Positions 1 through 10,860 are shown, counted from the first letter of the stretch. The stretch: 64,000 nucleotides of DNA from Camarhynchus parvulus (GCF_901933205.1 NC_044574.1:351001-415000); one strand, 5' to 3'. Notes: generated by a model not told the origin, from the letters alone. A program made the numbers and translations.

Positions 1-1164
1 ATTAGGTCATTTGAATGCACTTAAAATGCTGGCTGAGGGGGAATGTGCACAGGAATGCAGGAAACCCCACATGGCTCAACATGAGCTTTTACCGTGAGTA
101 AATCTGTTCCTGGCCATGCCAGGGACAGGAAGGATTTCACACAGACAGTTTCAAAGCTCCTGTGGAGAGTTAAAGAATGCAGACAGGGTTAGGGAATGGG
201 GTTAAGGGGTCTTGGCAAGCAAGCAGAGCAGCAGAAATTCCACCGAGGGGCTGCAGCAAAGACATCGACAGAGACCCTGGAGCAAACCAGGAGGGAGCTG
301 AAATTAGGCGAGGAGAAACATCTTCTGCTTCAATGAGAGACACCAGTGGGACTGAGACAAGCACACCAGCCAGTTGGCTGCTGTCAGCTTTAGAAAGAAA
401 TTTGGGGAAGGATCAGAAGACAGTCCAAAAAAAAATGTGTAAGAAAAACTACTGGAGATCTGGAGAAAGCGCCTTGCACTGAGACTTTCACATCCAATCT
501 GCCTATAAAAGAAATTTTATAAAAGAAAAAAAAAAAAAGAAGATGTAGAGGTGACTAATTTGATTAAGGTGTGTAAGTACTTTCATAGGGAGAAAATTGT
601 GGTTAGCAAAGTAGTCTTTAATCTTGTGGAGAAAGGAATATTTATGACTGGAAGTGGAATCCTGACATATTCAAATAGAAATAATTTTAGCAGAGTGATG
701 GACTAGGTGAAGGCAGTGCCATGGAAAGTGCTCCATCTCTCTGCTGCAGAAGGCTTTCAAATCAGGACTGAATTTCTTGCTCAAAGAGTCACTTTTGATT
801 TCAGCCTTTCAATGTGTTGCTAAGCAGGTAAATGCAGTAACAAACCAGAGGTCACAGGGAATGGGCAGCGGTGCCTGGGAGCTGCTGCATCACCAGCACA
901 GTGCTCCAGGGCTTGGCTGTTTCAGGAAATTCTGAGGTGTCAGGACGGGGTTTGGGGGCTCCTCTCCCAGCCACGCTCTGTGTGTCACAACCAGGAGCTT
1001 GGCCAGAGCAGGGACAGTTCAGGCAAGGGAATTGGATCGCTCAGCCTTGGGAAGGGAAGGTTTGGGGGGATCTTATTGCAGCCTTCAGTGCCCGCAGAGG
1101 AGCCACCAGAGAGACACTTTGGGCAAGGGTGTGCAGGGACAGGACAGGGGGAATCGCTTCAGAG
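1..1164. other. Unique sequence, no gene seen
   Basis: Moderately AT-rich single-copy sequence with a short A-rich run near 521-540. I see no repeat family, splice-bounded exon or recognisable peptide. The short open frames (about 60-140 codons) have no biased composition and no family I know. Confidence 0.6.
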
Positions 1165-1405
1165 TGACAGAGGAAGCTTTAGATGGGATATTGGGAAGAA
1201 ATCCTTCCCTGGCAGGGTGGGCAGCCCTGGCACAGGTGCCCAAAGCAGCTGCGGCTGCCCCTGGATCCCTGGCAGTGTCCCAGGCCAGGCTGGACACCGA
1301 GGCTGGAGCACCTGGGACAGTGGGAGGTGTTCCCTGCCATGGCAGGGGTGGCACTGGGTGGGATTTAGGATCCTTCCAACCCAAACCATTCTGTGATTCA
1401 CTGAT
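1165..1405 (+). mobile_element. CR1 LINE 3' fragment
   Basis: It reads in the CR1 sense direction: a GGCAGGGTGGGCAGCCCTGG block, then a 'gatccctggcagtg' block, then TGCCATGGCAGGGGTGGCAC, ending in CCAAACCATTCTGTGATTC at 1382-1400. Only the non-coding 3' end is present, so the copy is 5'-truncated as most CR1 copies are. It cannot encode reverse transcriptase. Diagnostic blocks and their order match the other copies in this window. Confidence 0.9.
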
Positions 1406-3101
1406 AAAAATCAACCTGACAAGCTGCATTGAGGAGTCTGGCCCGCCTCGTCCAGCATGGCCTTTGTCCTTCCTGGGGCTTGGGGGCCAGCCCAGGAGGA
1501 TTGTGCCTCGATGACATGGCTTTGCTGGAAGGGCACCCAATGGCAGCTTTCCCAGCACATAAATTCTGTGTCCGTGTGAGCCCAGCTCTGCCCAGGGCTG
1601 AGGCTCCCCGAGCTGCCACACACCAGGGTGGGCATGTGAAGGTCGTGAAGGGCAGAGGCAGAAGTGGGAAACTGTTCCTGCCCAGCTGGCAGAGTTTGGA
1701 GGAGATGTCCGAGCAGTGGCAGGCAGAGGACACTTGGTGTGCCTCCCTGCACTGCAGGGGGAGCCTTGGGGAGCCCCAGGGCCCCTCGGGGACCTGCTGG
1801 GCCCAGCTGAGCCCAGGAGGCTGAACGCAGCACGGGGGGGCCGAGCTGCCAGCTGGGACCTGGAGCTGCCTGCATCCACCATGTGAGTGTCATCTCACTG
1901 AAGCAGAAAATAGGAACGTGTTGAGCCATCACGTGGCCTCCTGCAAAGATTGAAGTGCTACCAGGGGTTTCTATTTGTGTGCATCTCCTCATTTCCTAAT
2001 TATCGTGTTTTCCCCCCAGTCCTTTCAGCAACAAATAAATAAATACCTAAATGTTCCCATGCCTGGAAAAAGAGCTGGAGCATCTCTTTAGCCCACAGCC
2101 CTTCTCTGGAATTCACAAGGCTCGGGCTGGCACCGGTGACCATGGTTTGAATTAAAAATATGTAGAAGGGAATTTAAAATCACTGGGCCAGATCATCAGC
2201 TGCTGCAAGTCAGTGAAGACCAGCTGAAGCCAACAGAGCCACAATTATTTCCATTAAGCAGTGAGATCTGACTATGCAAAAGAAGCCATGCCCATCCTCA
2301 GTCATCCCTCCAAGCACTCACTATTTGCTGTCCTCGGCAGTAAGAGAGGTTAATTATCATCATCTGGAAGCACCGGAGTGAAATTAACTACAGGAGAATT
2401 TAGGAGCGTGTCAGGAGCTGCAGCTCTGCTAGCACAGCAGATTCTCCCCAGAAAAGGGAGGGATGGCTGCTCACCTGGGCCAGGGAAACCTGGGGTGCTC
2501 AAAGGGCTGGGAAGGATGCTGCAAGGAGCAGCCCCCCTCCATCCTGGGAAGGAGAGCTGGGATCTGGACGGGCTGCTCCAGCTCTTTGGTGCCCTGTTTC
2601 TGAGTGATCGCATTTCCCAGTGGGAGTGCCGAGCAGGGCACAGGCTATCTGAATTATTATCCAAGCAAACACTCTCATTCTCCAAATCTGGGAAGTTTTC
2701 CAGCTTAATTAACATTAACATTTGTTTTCACTAAGCCGTCTGTCAATGTGCCACCAGCAGCACTAAATATGAGCTCTGAGCACACACACGGGTAGGTAGC
2801 AGCTCAGGTGCAGCTCGGAGCTTCATTCCCAGCTTTGTTCCTTACAAGGCTCGTGCTTCCTGGGCTCTGTAAATCATCCCCTCCTCGAGCAGCAGCAGCC
2901 TCTCCCTCGACAGCAGTCTCAGTGGCAGCTAATGCCCAAACATCCTGGAACATCCTCGCCTCAGCTGCACCCAGGCACCAGCCCCGGCTGCCTCCTGCTG
3001 CTGCTGCTGCTGCCCGGAGAGGCAAGGCAAAGGGAAGATGCATTTCAAGGGGCTTTCTGTCCCAGTTCTCCTCCCAGATCTGTGCAAATGCAGATTTCTT
3101 G
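1406..3101. other. Unique sequence, no gene seen
   Basis: GC-rich unique DNA to about 2100, then an AT-richer part at about 2140-2400 with runs such as CCACAATTATTTCC and several ATTA motifs, then unique DNA again. A short CTG run lies near 2994-3013. Overlapping open frames on both strands at 1085-1992 reflect high GC rather than coding. Nothing recognisable as an exon. Confidence 0.55.
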
Positions 3102-3307
3102 TATATCACAGAATCCCAGAATGGTTTGGGTTAGAAGGAATTGCAAAGCCCACCCAGTGCCACCCCTGCCATGGCAGGGACACCTCCCACTGTCCCAGGT
3201 GCTCCCAGCCCCAGTGTCCAGCCTGGCCTTGGGCACTGCCAGGGATCCAGGGGCAGCCACAGCTGCTCTGGGCACCTGTGCCAGGGCCTGCCTACCCTGT
3301 GCAGTGA
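3102..3307 (-). mobile_element. CR1 LINE 3' fragment, minus strand
   Basis: It begins with TCACAGAATCCCAGAATGG, the reverse complement of the CR1 3' terminus. It continues through TGCCATGGCAGGGACACC, 'gggatccagggg' style blocks and GGGCACCTGTGCCAGGGCC. About 200 bp of the 3' untranslated end survive and the fragment stops abruptly at 3307. Confidence 0.9.
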
Positions 3308-3603
3308 ATGCACGGGGATTAATTCTTCATCTTCTTGGGATCTTCTCTCCTTTGGCCACCTTTGGTGACAATCAGTACTCAAAGGAAGGACAGTGAGACA
3401 GTGATTGAGTCCCCTGCAGAAGGGGGCTGAGATTGGCCAGGTGGAGAAACAGGGACACAAAGTGGGACAGCTGTGGAACGTGACAGCAGCGCTGCCAGTG
3501 CTGGCACAATCACATCCCCGCCCTCAGAGCTGACACAGCTGAGCATCCTTTGGGCGCTTTCCTGCATCCCCTTCGAGCAGCTTTAACCTTGTCTGACTGA
3601 CAC
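3308..3603. other. Unique sequence
   Basis: No repeat, exon or regulatory motif that I can support. Confidence 0.5.
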
Positions 3604-3930
3604 ATCAACCCTGGCCTTATCACCCTGGACAGCCTTCAAGGGCTCTGGGCAGCCTGGGGCACTGGGGGTGACCCTGGAATGGCTCTGGGCAGCCTGGGGC
3701 ATTGGGGTGACCCTGCGAATGGCTCTGGGCAGCCTGGGGCACTGGGGGTGACCCTGGAATGGCTCTGGGCAGCCTGGGGCACTGGAGGTGTCCCTGCCCT
3801 TGGCTCTGGGCAGCCTGGGGCACTGGGGGTGTCCTGGGGCACGGGAGGTGTCCCTGCCCATGGCAGGGGCTGGAGCTGGATTGGCTTTCAGGTCCCTTCC
3901 AGCCCAACCCATTCTGTGACTCTGTGGTTC
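3604..3930 (+). mobile_element. CR1 LINE 3' fragment carrying an internal expansion
   Basis: The right part, from TGCCCATGGCAGGGGCTGG at about 3856 to CCATTCTGTGACTCTGTGG at 3909-3927, is a normal CR1 3' end in sense orientation. Its left part is replaced by several copies of a 40-bp unit that is itself CR1-like (see the array entry). The 3' octamer tail is visible as ATTCTGTG / ACTCTGTG / GTTCTGTT. Confidence 0.85.
3640..3850 (+). repeat. Minisatellite, 40-bp unit, about 5 copies
   Basis: GGCTCTGGGCAGCCTGGGGC recurs at 3681, 3721, 3761 and about 3802, giving a period of 40 bp (41 in the last step). Each unit resembles the CR1 segment '...cagcctgggacactgggaggtgtccctgcc', so the array most likely grew by duplication inside the host CR1. 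Confidence 0.9.
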
Positions 3931-4061
3931 TGTTTCTCCCCTGAGCCGTATGAGACAAACAGGTTCTTCCTCATCTCTGAGCTTGCTCCATCTTCTCTTT
4001 GCTCTGTTTAAAAGGTGAATTCATTTCTTATGTCCCCAGCAACAATCAGGGCCTTCAACAA

Positions 4062-4215
4062 TCAGGGATCCAAGGGCAGCCACAGCAGCTCTGGGCACCT
4101 GTGCCAGAGCCTCACACCCTGCCAGGGAACAATTCCCAATTCCCCATATCCCATCCAGCCCTGCCCTCTGGCACTGGGAGCCATTCCCTGTGTCCTGTCC
4201 CCCCAGGCCCTTTCA
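4062..4215 (-). mobile_element. CR1 LINE fragment, minus strand
   Basis: Blocks GGGATCCAAGGGCAGCCACA, GGGCACCTGTGCCAGAGCC and CCCATATCCCATCCAGCCC follow the order seen in the longer minus-strand copies. The 3' terminus is absent, so this is an internal piece of the CR1 3' region. Confidence 0.8.
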
Positions 4216-4568
4216 GGAGTGTGATTTTCTGGACCATTCCTGGTGTGTGGCCTGAATGCTGGGCCTGTCCTTCTCCCTTCCCGATTCACTGACCCCAGCA
4301 TGGCTCCTCCCGAGCAGAGAGAACCTCCCAGGGACATTGCCAGGGCTTTGGCACGTGATTCCAAGGTCAGAGCTCCTCTGGTTCCTCAGAGTCAACCTCT
4401 CCCTTCAGCCTGAGCCCCCCGTGTGGAAAAGGCCCCCAGTGCCTTGGTGCCATGCATGGCTGTGCCAGGAAAGGGCAGAGGGAAGAGCTCAGGCATTGCT
4501 TGGGTGGTGCCACTCGCCTGGGCCAGGAGAGCCACCCCTGCCCAGCCTCGGAGCTCTGAGCTCCATGT

Positions 4569-4701
4569 GGAGGAGGAGGAGGAGGAGGAGGAGGAGGAGG
4601 AGGAGGGAGGAGGAAGAAGGGAGGAGGGGAAAGGGGAGGGAAAAGGGGAAGGAGAAGAAAAAGAGAAGGGGGAAAGGAGGAGGAGGAGGAGAAGGAGGAG
4701 G
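4569..4701 (+). repeat. Uninterrupted homopurine tract, GGA-rich
   Basis: All 133 bases are A or G. It begins as a (GGA)n run, passes through GGGGAAAGGGGAGGG-like segments and ends as GGAGGAGGA. Open frames in it encode only poly-Glu or poly-Arg on one strand and poly-Ser/Pro/Leu on the other. Such tracts with mirror symmetry can adopt triplex structures. Confidence 0.97.
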
Positions 4702-5277
4702 CTCCTCCGAGGCTGTGCCTGAGGCTGGGCCGGGAGCAGAGCTGCCCCTCCATGCTCTGCTTGGCAACAGAAGGAAAGGTTGGCATGGCAACTTCTTCTG
4801 ACGAGGGAAAGGTTGTTGGAAATGGACTGAGATCAGCTGTTGTCTTGTCCACTGAGAGAGGGACAAGAAGGAGCACAGCTTAATTTGAAATAAAGAAGCC
4901 CCTGGGGCTGTGAGTGTTCGGCAGCCTGGGAGGAGTGGGCAGGATAAAGCTGCCAGGGCTGCACCACATTCACTCAGCCCCGAGTGCTGAGCCTTGAGTG
5001 GGGCCTTGTCTGGATGCTATTTCAGCTTCAAGGGCTCCTCAGGACCTTGAGCTCTTGTGTGTTTGCATCAATGCACCAGAATGTCTCAGCTCCCCGTTGT
5101 TGCCTGGCTCTGCCGCGCTGCTGTCAGAGCCCTCAGGTCTCTGCACTGCCCGTCCTGCGCCCTGCTCCAGCACCCTGCCCTGCCTTACTGCCCCCTTCCT
5201 GCCTCTGCTCTTCTAATTCCCAAAGCGCAGCTCAGCTATTGCCAGTTTTCCCAGCTGAATCCACCCCATTCCAAGGA
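4702..5277. other. Unique sequence
   Basis: Unique GC-moderate sequence. No gene or repeat family identified. Confidence 0.5.
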
Positions 5278-5395
5278 ATCACAGAGTCACACACAGAGTC
5301 ACAGAGTCAGAGAATGGTTTGGGGTGGGAGGGACCTTAGGGATCATCCAGTTCCAACCCCTCCATGTCCACCAGGTCAGGAGTTTACCAACTCCT
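5278..5395 (-). mobile_element. CR1 LINE 3' terminus, minus strand
   Basis: Octamer-like tail (ATCACAGAGTCACACACAGA), then AGAATGGTTTGGGGTGGGAG and GATCATCCAGTTCCAACCCC, the reverse complement of a CR1 3' end. The subtype differs from the CCATGGCAGG copies, with a TCCAACCCC stretch in place of the 'accc' block. Confidence 0.8.
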
Positions 5396-6333
5396 AAACC
5401 AAACCAGGAGCCATCTCTTGTACACCCAATCCTTCCTCCTGCCTCCTTCTCGTCCTACAGGACATCCTGCAATTTCCAACCCGAGCTGCACTGGCTGGCT
5501 GCTCTTGGAACATGAAATATTTCCACTTCACTGTTCCAAATCTGGGATTAGAAATGGATCTTTGGGGCAAGATAAAAGATGACAGCTGAAGGATCCCACC
5601 CTTAGTGAATCCATACTGGTAGATGGGATTCTTGGGGAATTTTTAGCTCTTATCCATCAGTTTGAAATCTCTGTGGGCTCTGAACCCACCTCGCCTCTGT
5701 CTTTCAGCTAAAATATCCAGACTGAACAGCAATTACCCAGAAAAAGAGGGATCATCTCCCTGCAGCTGCAGAGCACCCCTGGTGTTGAATGCATTCCAAA
5801 TGAACACAAAGAGATGTGGAAAACGAGGCAGGGACACTGTGGGAGCTGAATTCACCCAGCACAGGCCTCCCTTGTGCCCTGAGCTCTGTTCAGCACTGAA
5901 CCACCCCATTAATCTCTTTAGGGAGAACATCCTTAAACTGGGGGTTTAGATCTGGGGTCCTTTGCCGCTGCCCTTGGACACTCCATGTGCTCTCCTAGCC
6001 CATTTACCCCCGCTCTCAGGCCATGAGGGGCTCCTGGCTGAGGCAGGGTCTCTGCGCTGGCTCTGAAGGCAGAATTCTCAGAGATGTCAGCCTGGATCAG
6101 GGGCAAAGAACAGAGAGCAGCAACTTTGGAGTGAAACTCCTTGGGACACCCCATGGGGCAAGGAGGGACCTCAGACTGAAAACACCACGCCAGAAGGAGA
6201 AATAGGAAAAGTAAGCATGAAGAATTGCCCCTGGAGGTTTAGGTTTAACAAGCATAAAGCTGGTAGCAGTCGTTTCCTGTAGGACCAAGAAAGGATCAGG
6301 ATGCTGCTTGCTTTGGGGAAGGAGGGCAGAATT
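5396..6333. other. Unique sequence
   Basis: Single-copy sequence with no recognised exon. An AT-richer part lies around 5500-5720. I see nothing supportable beyond that. Confidence 0.5.
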
Positions 6334-6403
6334 CATGGAATCACACAAGCTCTGGGTTGAGAGCAACCTTGGAGATCATCTAGTTCCAACCCCTGCCATT
6401 CCA
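6334..6403 (-). mobile_element. Short CR1 LINE 3' terminus, minus strand
   Basis: CATGGAATCACACAAGCTCT followed by GGAGATCATCTAGTTCCAAC. This is about 70 bp of the reverse-complemented CR1 3' end. Confidence 0.7.
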
Positions 6404-6882
6404 ATTGATTCTTTAACTTCCCCTTGTTAAAAAAAGGAAAACAAAACCCACAAAACCGCAAGGCAGAATCTCGATCTCCCCACAAAATAAATAATAGAAA
6501 CAAGCAAGCCTCAAACATTTCTGATCCCAGCACAGAATCTCAGCCTGCTATAAACACTGCTGGATTTAAATATCAAGAATATTCAGTGCATCAACAACAA
6601 AATATAATCCATGTTATTTCATCTGACAATGCACAGAGGACGAAAATAGAAAGGCCCGCTCCATTAAGCTTTGCATCTCCAACTGCACTGAAATTATAAT
6701 CAACAGCTTCTTCAGGGCAAGGGGGGGAACAAAGGAAGGCAGAAGGAGAAAAAAAAGTACACGGAAGGTTGTTTTTTTTTTGCCATGGCACTTAGAAGAA
6801 CACATTTCCAGCCCATTTCTGCCCCTCCTGCATCAGGGCTTTGCTGAATTCTGGGGTCTTGACCAAACACTCTCATTTTGCA
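6404..6882. other. AT-rich unique sequence
   Basis: A-rich, with GTTAAAAAAAGG near 6426 and a T run at 6771-6780. No repeat family or exon recognised. Confidence 0.5.
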
Positions 6883-7683
6883 GAGCTGCACGTGGAGCTG
6901 CAAGGCAGGGGCAGGGGCTGCAAGGCAGGGGCAGGAGCTGCAAGGCAGGGGCTGCAAGGCAGGGGCTGCAAGGCAGGGGCAGGAGCTGCAAGGCAGGGGC
7001 AGGAGCTGCAAGGCAGGGCTGCAAGGCAGGAGCTGCAAGGCAGGGGCAGGAGCTGCAAGGCAGGAGCTGCAAGGCAGGAGCTGCAAGGCAGGGGCAGGAG
7101 CTGCAAGGCAGGAGCTGCAAGGCAGGAGCTGCAAGGCAGGGGCAGGAGCTGCAAGGCAGGAGCTGCATGGCAGGAGCTGCAAGGCAGGGGCTGCAAGGCA
7201 GGAGCTGCAAGGCAGGGGCAGGAGCTGCATGGCAGGAGCTGCAGGGCAGGAGCTGCAAGGCAGGAGCTGCAAGGCAGGGCAGGAGCTGCATGGCGGAGCG
7301 CAGGCAGGGGCTGCAAGGCAGGAGCTGCAAGGCAGGGGCAGGAGCTGCAAGGCAGGGCGCGCCGGGGCTGCAAGGCAGGGGCAGGAGCTGCAAGGCAGGG
7401 GCTGCAAGGCAGGGGCTGCAAGGCAGGAGCTGCAAGGCAGGGGGCAGGAGCTGCAAGGCAGGAGCTGCAAGGCAGGGGCAGGAGCTGCAAGGCAGGGGCT
7501 GCAAGGCAGGGGCTGCAAGGCAGGAGCTGCAAGGCAGGGGCAGGAGCTGCAAGGCAGGGGCTGCAAGGCAGGGGCTGCAAGGCAGGAGCTGCAAGGCAGG
7601 GGCAGGAGCTGCAAGGCAGGCAGGAGCTGCAAGGCAGGGGCGAGCTGCATGGCAGGGGCAGGAGCTGCAAGGCAGGGGCAGGC
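6883..7683 (+). repeat. Minisatellite with alternating 15- and 21-bp units
   Basis: Two related units are interspersed for about 790 bp: GCTGCAAGGCAGGAG (15 bp) and the same unit with an extra GGGCAG (21 bp). Rare variants carry GCATGG for GCAAGG. Both lengths are multiples of three and free of stops, which explains 290-356-codon open frames in several frames and on both strands. These are not genes. Confidence 0.97.
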
Positions 7684-8996
7684 GCCCTCCAGCAGCACCC
7701 AGAGCTCCCCTGATCACTGCCCCTGCCTGTCCCAGCTCCCCGTGCCAGAGCAGCCCAGGGACAGCCTGGGCTCGGTTCCACACAGCCCCAGCCGTGGGTC
7801 ACAAGGCTCAGAGGGGAGGTTTAGGACAGGCTCAGGGCGCAGGGCCCTGACCTCCAGCCCTGACCTCTGCACTGCCCCTTCAGGTCCCTCCTCTCTTGTT
7901 CTGAGGCCCTGGTGAGATGTCATTTGTCCCTCTTGGCGGCTTTCCAGTGAGATGTTCCAGTATCACGCAGAGTATTTCCATCTTCTTCTATTTTTTTTTT
8001 TTTTTTACTAGCCAGAAATGGTTGAGTCACCATTTTAAAAGACAAAATTTTGTGGAAAATCAAAGCAATGAACCAACAAACACAGAGTTTGCAATGACAA
8101 TTTTATTCGTTTTTCCTGGCATGATCTCACCCCTGGGATGTAGAAAGCAGGAGCTGACTTCTGTGAGCAAAGCAAACTAGAAAAGTTTAGAGAAATCAGT
8201 TGCTCCATGCTGCTTTCTTTGGAGCGTGTCTATAATCCCCAAACTTCTTCTCCAGGTTCCCCAGGTTCCCTGCAGCTACAGAATCCGAGTCCTGTTATTA
8301 CTTTTTTTTCCATCATTGATTTATGTAAATTAAATAGGAAGAAATACCAGTACTCCAGCCAAAAAGAGAAATGCCTCTTTTACAGGCTTAATATTTCACA
8401 CCGAATTCTCATCCTTCCCTGTGAGCAACTTCTTGCTCGGCCTCTCACATTATACTTTTACCGATAGCATTAAATGCTGAATGTGGGCAATAGCTTTGAT
8501 ATATGGACAATTTACAGCACACACAGAGAGCCCTGACAGGACTCTTTTTCCTTTCTTTATCATCTTGTTCATAAATTCCAGCTGCTCCAGGCAGGGGCTC
8601 AGGGCGTGAGCACGGTCCGGGTGTGACAGGGACCTGCAGAGCCCTCCTGGACACCCTGAGCACCTCCCCTGTCACCTGGGGGCTCTTTGGGGTTTTCTGC
8701 AGGGCCCTCCTGAGTGCTTTTCTCTTTTGGGGCCGGGGATTAGAGGGGGGAAGGTGCTGGGGTGAATTCAGGAGCAGCCGCACCAAAGGCTTCTCCAGCC
8801 CAGCTGCAGCGCAGGCTCCTGAGGCTGGTGACAGACGGCAGCTGCCACCTGGGGAGACCTCAGGGAGGCTCTGAGGGGCTGGGGGACATCGCTGTGCACC
8901 AAGGACACCCCTGACGAGCTGCTGCTCCTTGTGCCACCAATCTGGGACGGTTGCAGTCCATTGCAAGCCCAGCCTGGCAGGTCCTGTCCCCCTTTT
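7684..8996. other. Unique sequence
   Basis: GC-rich to about 7920, then AT-rich with a T run at 7990-8006, then mixed. An AT-rich section at 7960-8570 is the least GC-biased. No exon seen. Confidence 0.5.
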
Positions 8997-9077
8997 CCCC
9001 ATTCACACCCCATTTACACCCCATTCACACCCCATTTACACCCCATTCACACAAATTCACACCCCATTCGCACCCCA
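8997..9077 (+). repeat. Short minisatellite, 11-bp unit
   Basis: ATTCACACCCC and the variant ATTTACACCCC repeat about seven times, with one AATTCACACCCC irregularity. Confidence 0.95.
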
Positions 9078-9513
9078 GGCCAGGTGCCAGCCGTGCCCTT
9101 GTTTGTAGCTGCTGCAGAAGGAGCAGAGCTGACAATTTCCTGCAGCACCAGGACAAGGAGCGTTCGGGCTCTGTCAGGCTGACGGGACAGGATGGGCTGT
9201 GTCCCTGGGTGACCCCAGAGTGCTCAGCCGGGGCTGGAGGTGTCTCCACCATCCCACAGCGCCCAAAACGCTTGGGCACAGGGCTCAGACTGACTCTGAG
9301 CTCTCTGCACTTGGGGGGGTGCTGGTGGAGCCCCCTTGGCTGGTCTGCTCCAGCTCCCCCCAAACTCAGCACAAAGGGGAGCTTCACCTCCCTCGGGGTG
9401 AGGAGGGAGGTGTCCAAGGCCTCTGCTCTGGAGGGGAAAAGCATCCAGAAAGAACAGAACTGGCTGGAAGCCAAGGACGAGAGGGACTGATCAGTTGTGA
9501 GTTCCTGTTGTGC
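9078..9513. other. Unique sequence
   Basis: No feature recognised. The left edge is the 11-bp array and the right edge is a solo LTR. Confidence 0.5.
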
Positions 9514-9925
9514 TGTTGTGAGGGCCCCAGGACGAGGTGAGAGATGAGGATTTGACTCCAAGTTCTCAGAAGGCTGATTTATTATTTTACAATATGATAT
9601 ATATTACGTTATGTTATGTTATATTATAATTATATACTAAAACTATACTAAAGAAAGAGAAAGGATATACTAAAACTATACTAAAGAAAGAGAAAGGAGA
9701 CATCAGAAGGCTAGAAAAGAGTGAATAATAAAAATTCCTGGCTGACCAGAGAGTCCGACACAGCTGGACTGGGATTGGCCATTAAGTAAGATCAATTCAC
9801 ATGCTGGGTAAACAATTCTCCAAATCACATTCCAAAGCAGCAAAACACGGAGAAGCTGAGGCTTCTCATCTTGCCAGGAGAAGAAATCCTGGCAAAGGGA
9901 TTTTTCAGATAATATCACAGTGACA
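9514..9925 (-). mobile_element. Solo ERV LTR, subfamily B, minus strand
   Basis: On the minus strand it starts TGTCACTGTGATATTATC and ends with a CCTCACAACA-type terminus. A TTTATT (AATAAA on minus) and an AT-rich TATA-like zone lie near its 3' side. It shares blocks such as CACATTCCAAAGCAGCAAAA with the LTR at 60568-60953. No internal retroviral region flanks it, so it is a solo LTR. No clean target-site duplication was found. It contains a 33-bp tandem duplication at 9633-9698. Confidence 0.82.
9633..9698. repeat. 33-bp tandem duplication inside the LTR
   Basis: The unit beginning TATACTAAAACTATACTAAA occurs at 9633-9665 and again at 9666-9698, identical as far as I can read. The LTR at 60568 has a single copy of the related segment, so this looks specific to the 9.6-kb element. 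Confidence 0.95.
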
Positions 9926-9974
9926 AGTTTCATCCTGCTCCTCCTCTTCCTCATTCTTCTTCTTTATTTCTTGG

Positions 9975-10076
9975 GCTCTTGAGCAGCCTGGCCTTGTGGA
10001 AGGTGTCCCAGGGCAGGGGGCTGAAAGCAGATGAGCTTTAAGTTCCTTCCATTCTGTGATTCTCTGATTCTCTGAC
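9975..10076 (+). mobile_element. CR1 LINE 3' terminus
   Basis: Reads AGCAGCCTGGCCTTGTGGAA, then GTGTCCCAGGGCAGGGGGCT, then TTTAAGTTCCTTCCATTCTG with the octamer tail TGATTCTCTGATTCTCTGA. Confidence 0.85.
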
Positions 10077-10149
10077 TGAAACCCTTCCCCAGGGCGACAG
10101 TAGCAGCAGGATGAGCACTCAGCACTCAGGCAGGGGCTGGTGGTGATGG

Positions 10150-10648
10150 TATGGGCATAAAATGGTTCTGAAATCGTGGGATGGATGTTCAGGGGAGTTG
10201 GAAAGAAAGGTTGGGCCTGGTAGGCCCCGGGAAAATGTTGGGCTTTACTGGATCATGCAAAACTGCACCTGTATAATCATTAATGATTATATATTTGATA
10301 AATTATATGATTGCTATATGATAAATGATACGATTGTTAAATGTGATGACGGTTTGATAATTGGATATGATTATTGTTTAATTGTAACAAGAATCATAAG
10401 AAACAATGTTTGGGGGGTTTGATGGAGATTACAAGAATCCATGCTTAGATGAGATCAATGCATACAGTAGAACAATATAAGTTTAATAATTAACATGTAG
10501 TTATATAACGATAAAGGTATTAAAACATGTTAATCCCAAACCCATGGAGGGTCAGATTTGGGTCTGTGCCCCTGACACCCAGAGCTCTTCAATAAAAGCA
10601 CCTGCATAGAATTATTCTGTGATTGTGTTCTGGAACACTGACAGTGGG
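10150..10648 (+). mobile_element. Probable ERV LTR, a different family
   Basis: This very AT-rich block sits between GC-rich neighbours. It runs from GGCATAAAATGG or from TGTTGGGCTTTACTGG (10236). AATAAA at 10591-10596 follows a CTGTGCCCCTGACACCCAG segment of the kind seen in R/U5 of avian LTRs. The 3' end is probably in TCTGGAACACTGACA (10630-10644). No internal coding region is adjacent. The exact 5' edge is uncertain. Confidence 0.6.
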
Positions 10649-10860
10649 AATGAGACCCTGTGTGCTCTGGAAACACCCGGAATTGTGTTCTGGAACACTG
10701 ACAGTGGGAATGAGACCCTGTGTGCTCTGGAAACACCCGGAATTGTGTTCTGGAACACTGACAGTGGGAATGAGACCCCAGAGCTGAGTCCCATGGGTGC
10801 CCTGGGAACACCTGGAATTGTGTTCTGGAATGTTCCCTGCTGCTCTGGAAATTCACCCCT
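10622..10860 (+). repeat. Tandem repeat, 60-bp unit, about 3.5 copies
   Basis: ATTGTGTTCTGGAACACTGA recurs at 10622, 10682 and 10742, exactly 60 bp apart. A degraded fourth partial copy lies near 10816. The first unit begins inside the probable 3' end of the adjacent LTR, so the repeat spans the LTR/flank junction. Confidence 0.95.

Noticed and set aside
6780..7915. Overlapping 290-356-codon frames on both strands, rich in Gly/Lys/Ala or Leu/Pro/Cys
   Set aside because: 15- and 21-bp units keep all frames open, giving a pure repeat translation.
10162..10422. 86-codon frame with an unusual Ile/Asn/Asp-rich sequence
   Set aside because: It falls in the AT-rich LTR-like block, and its composition follows base content.
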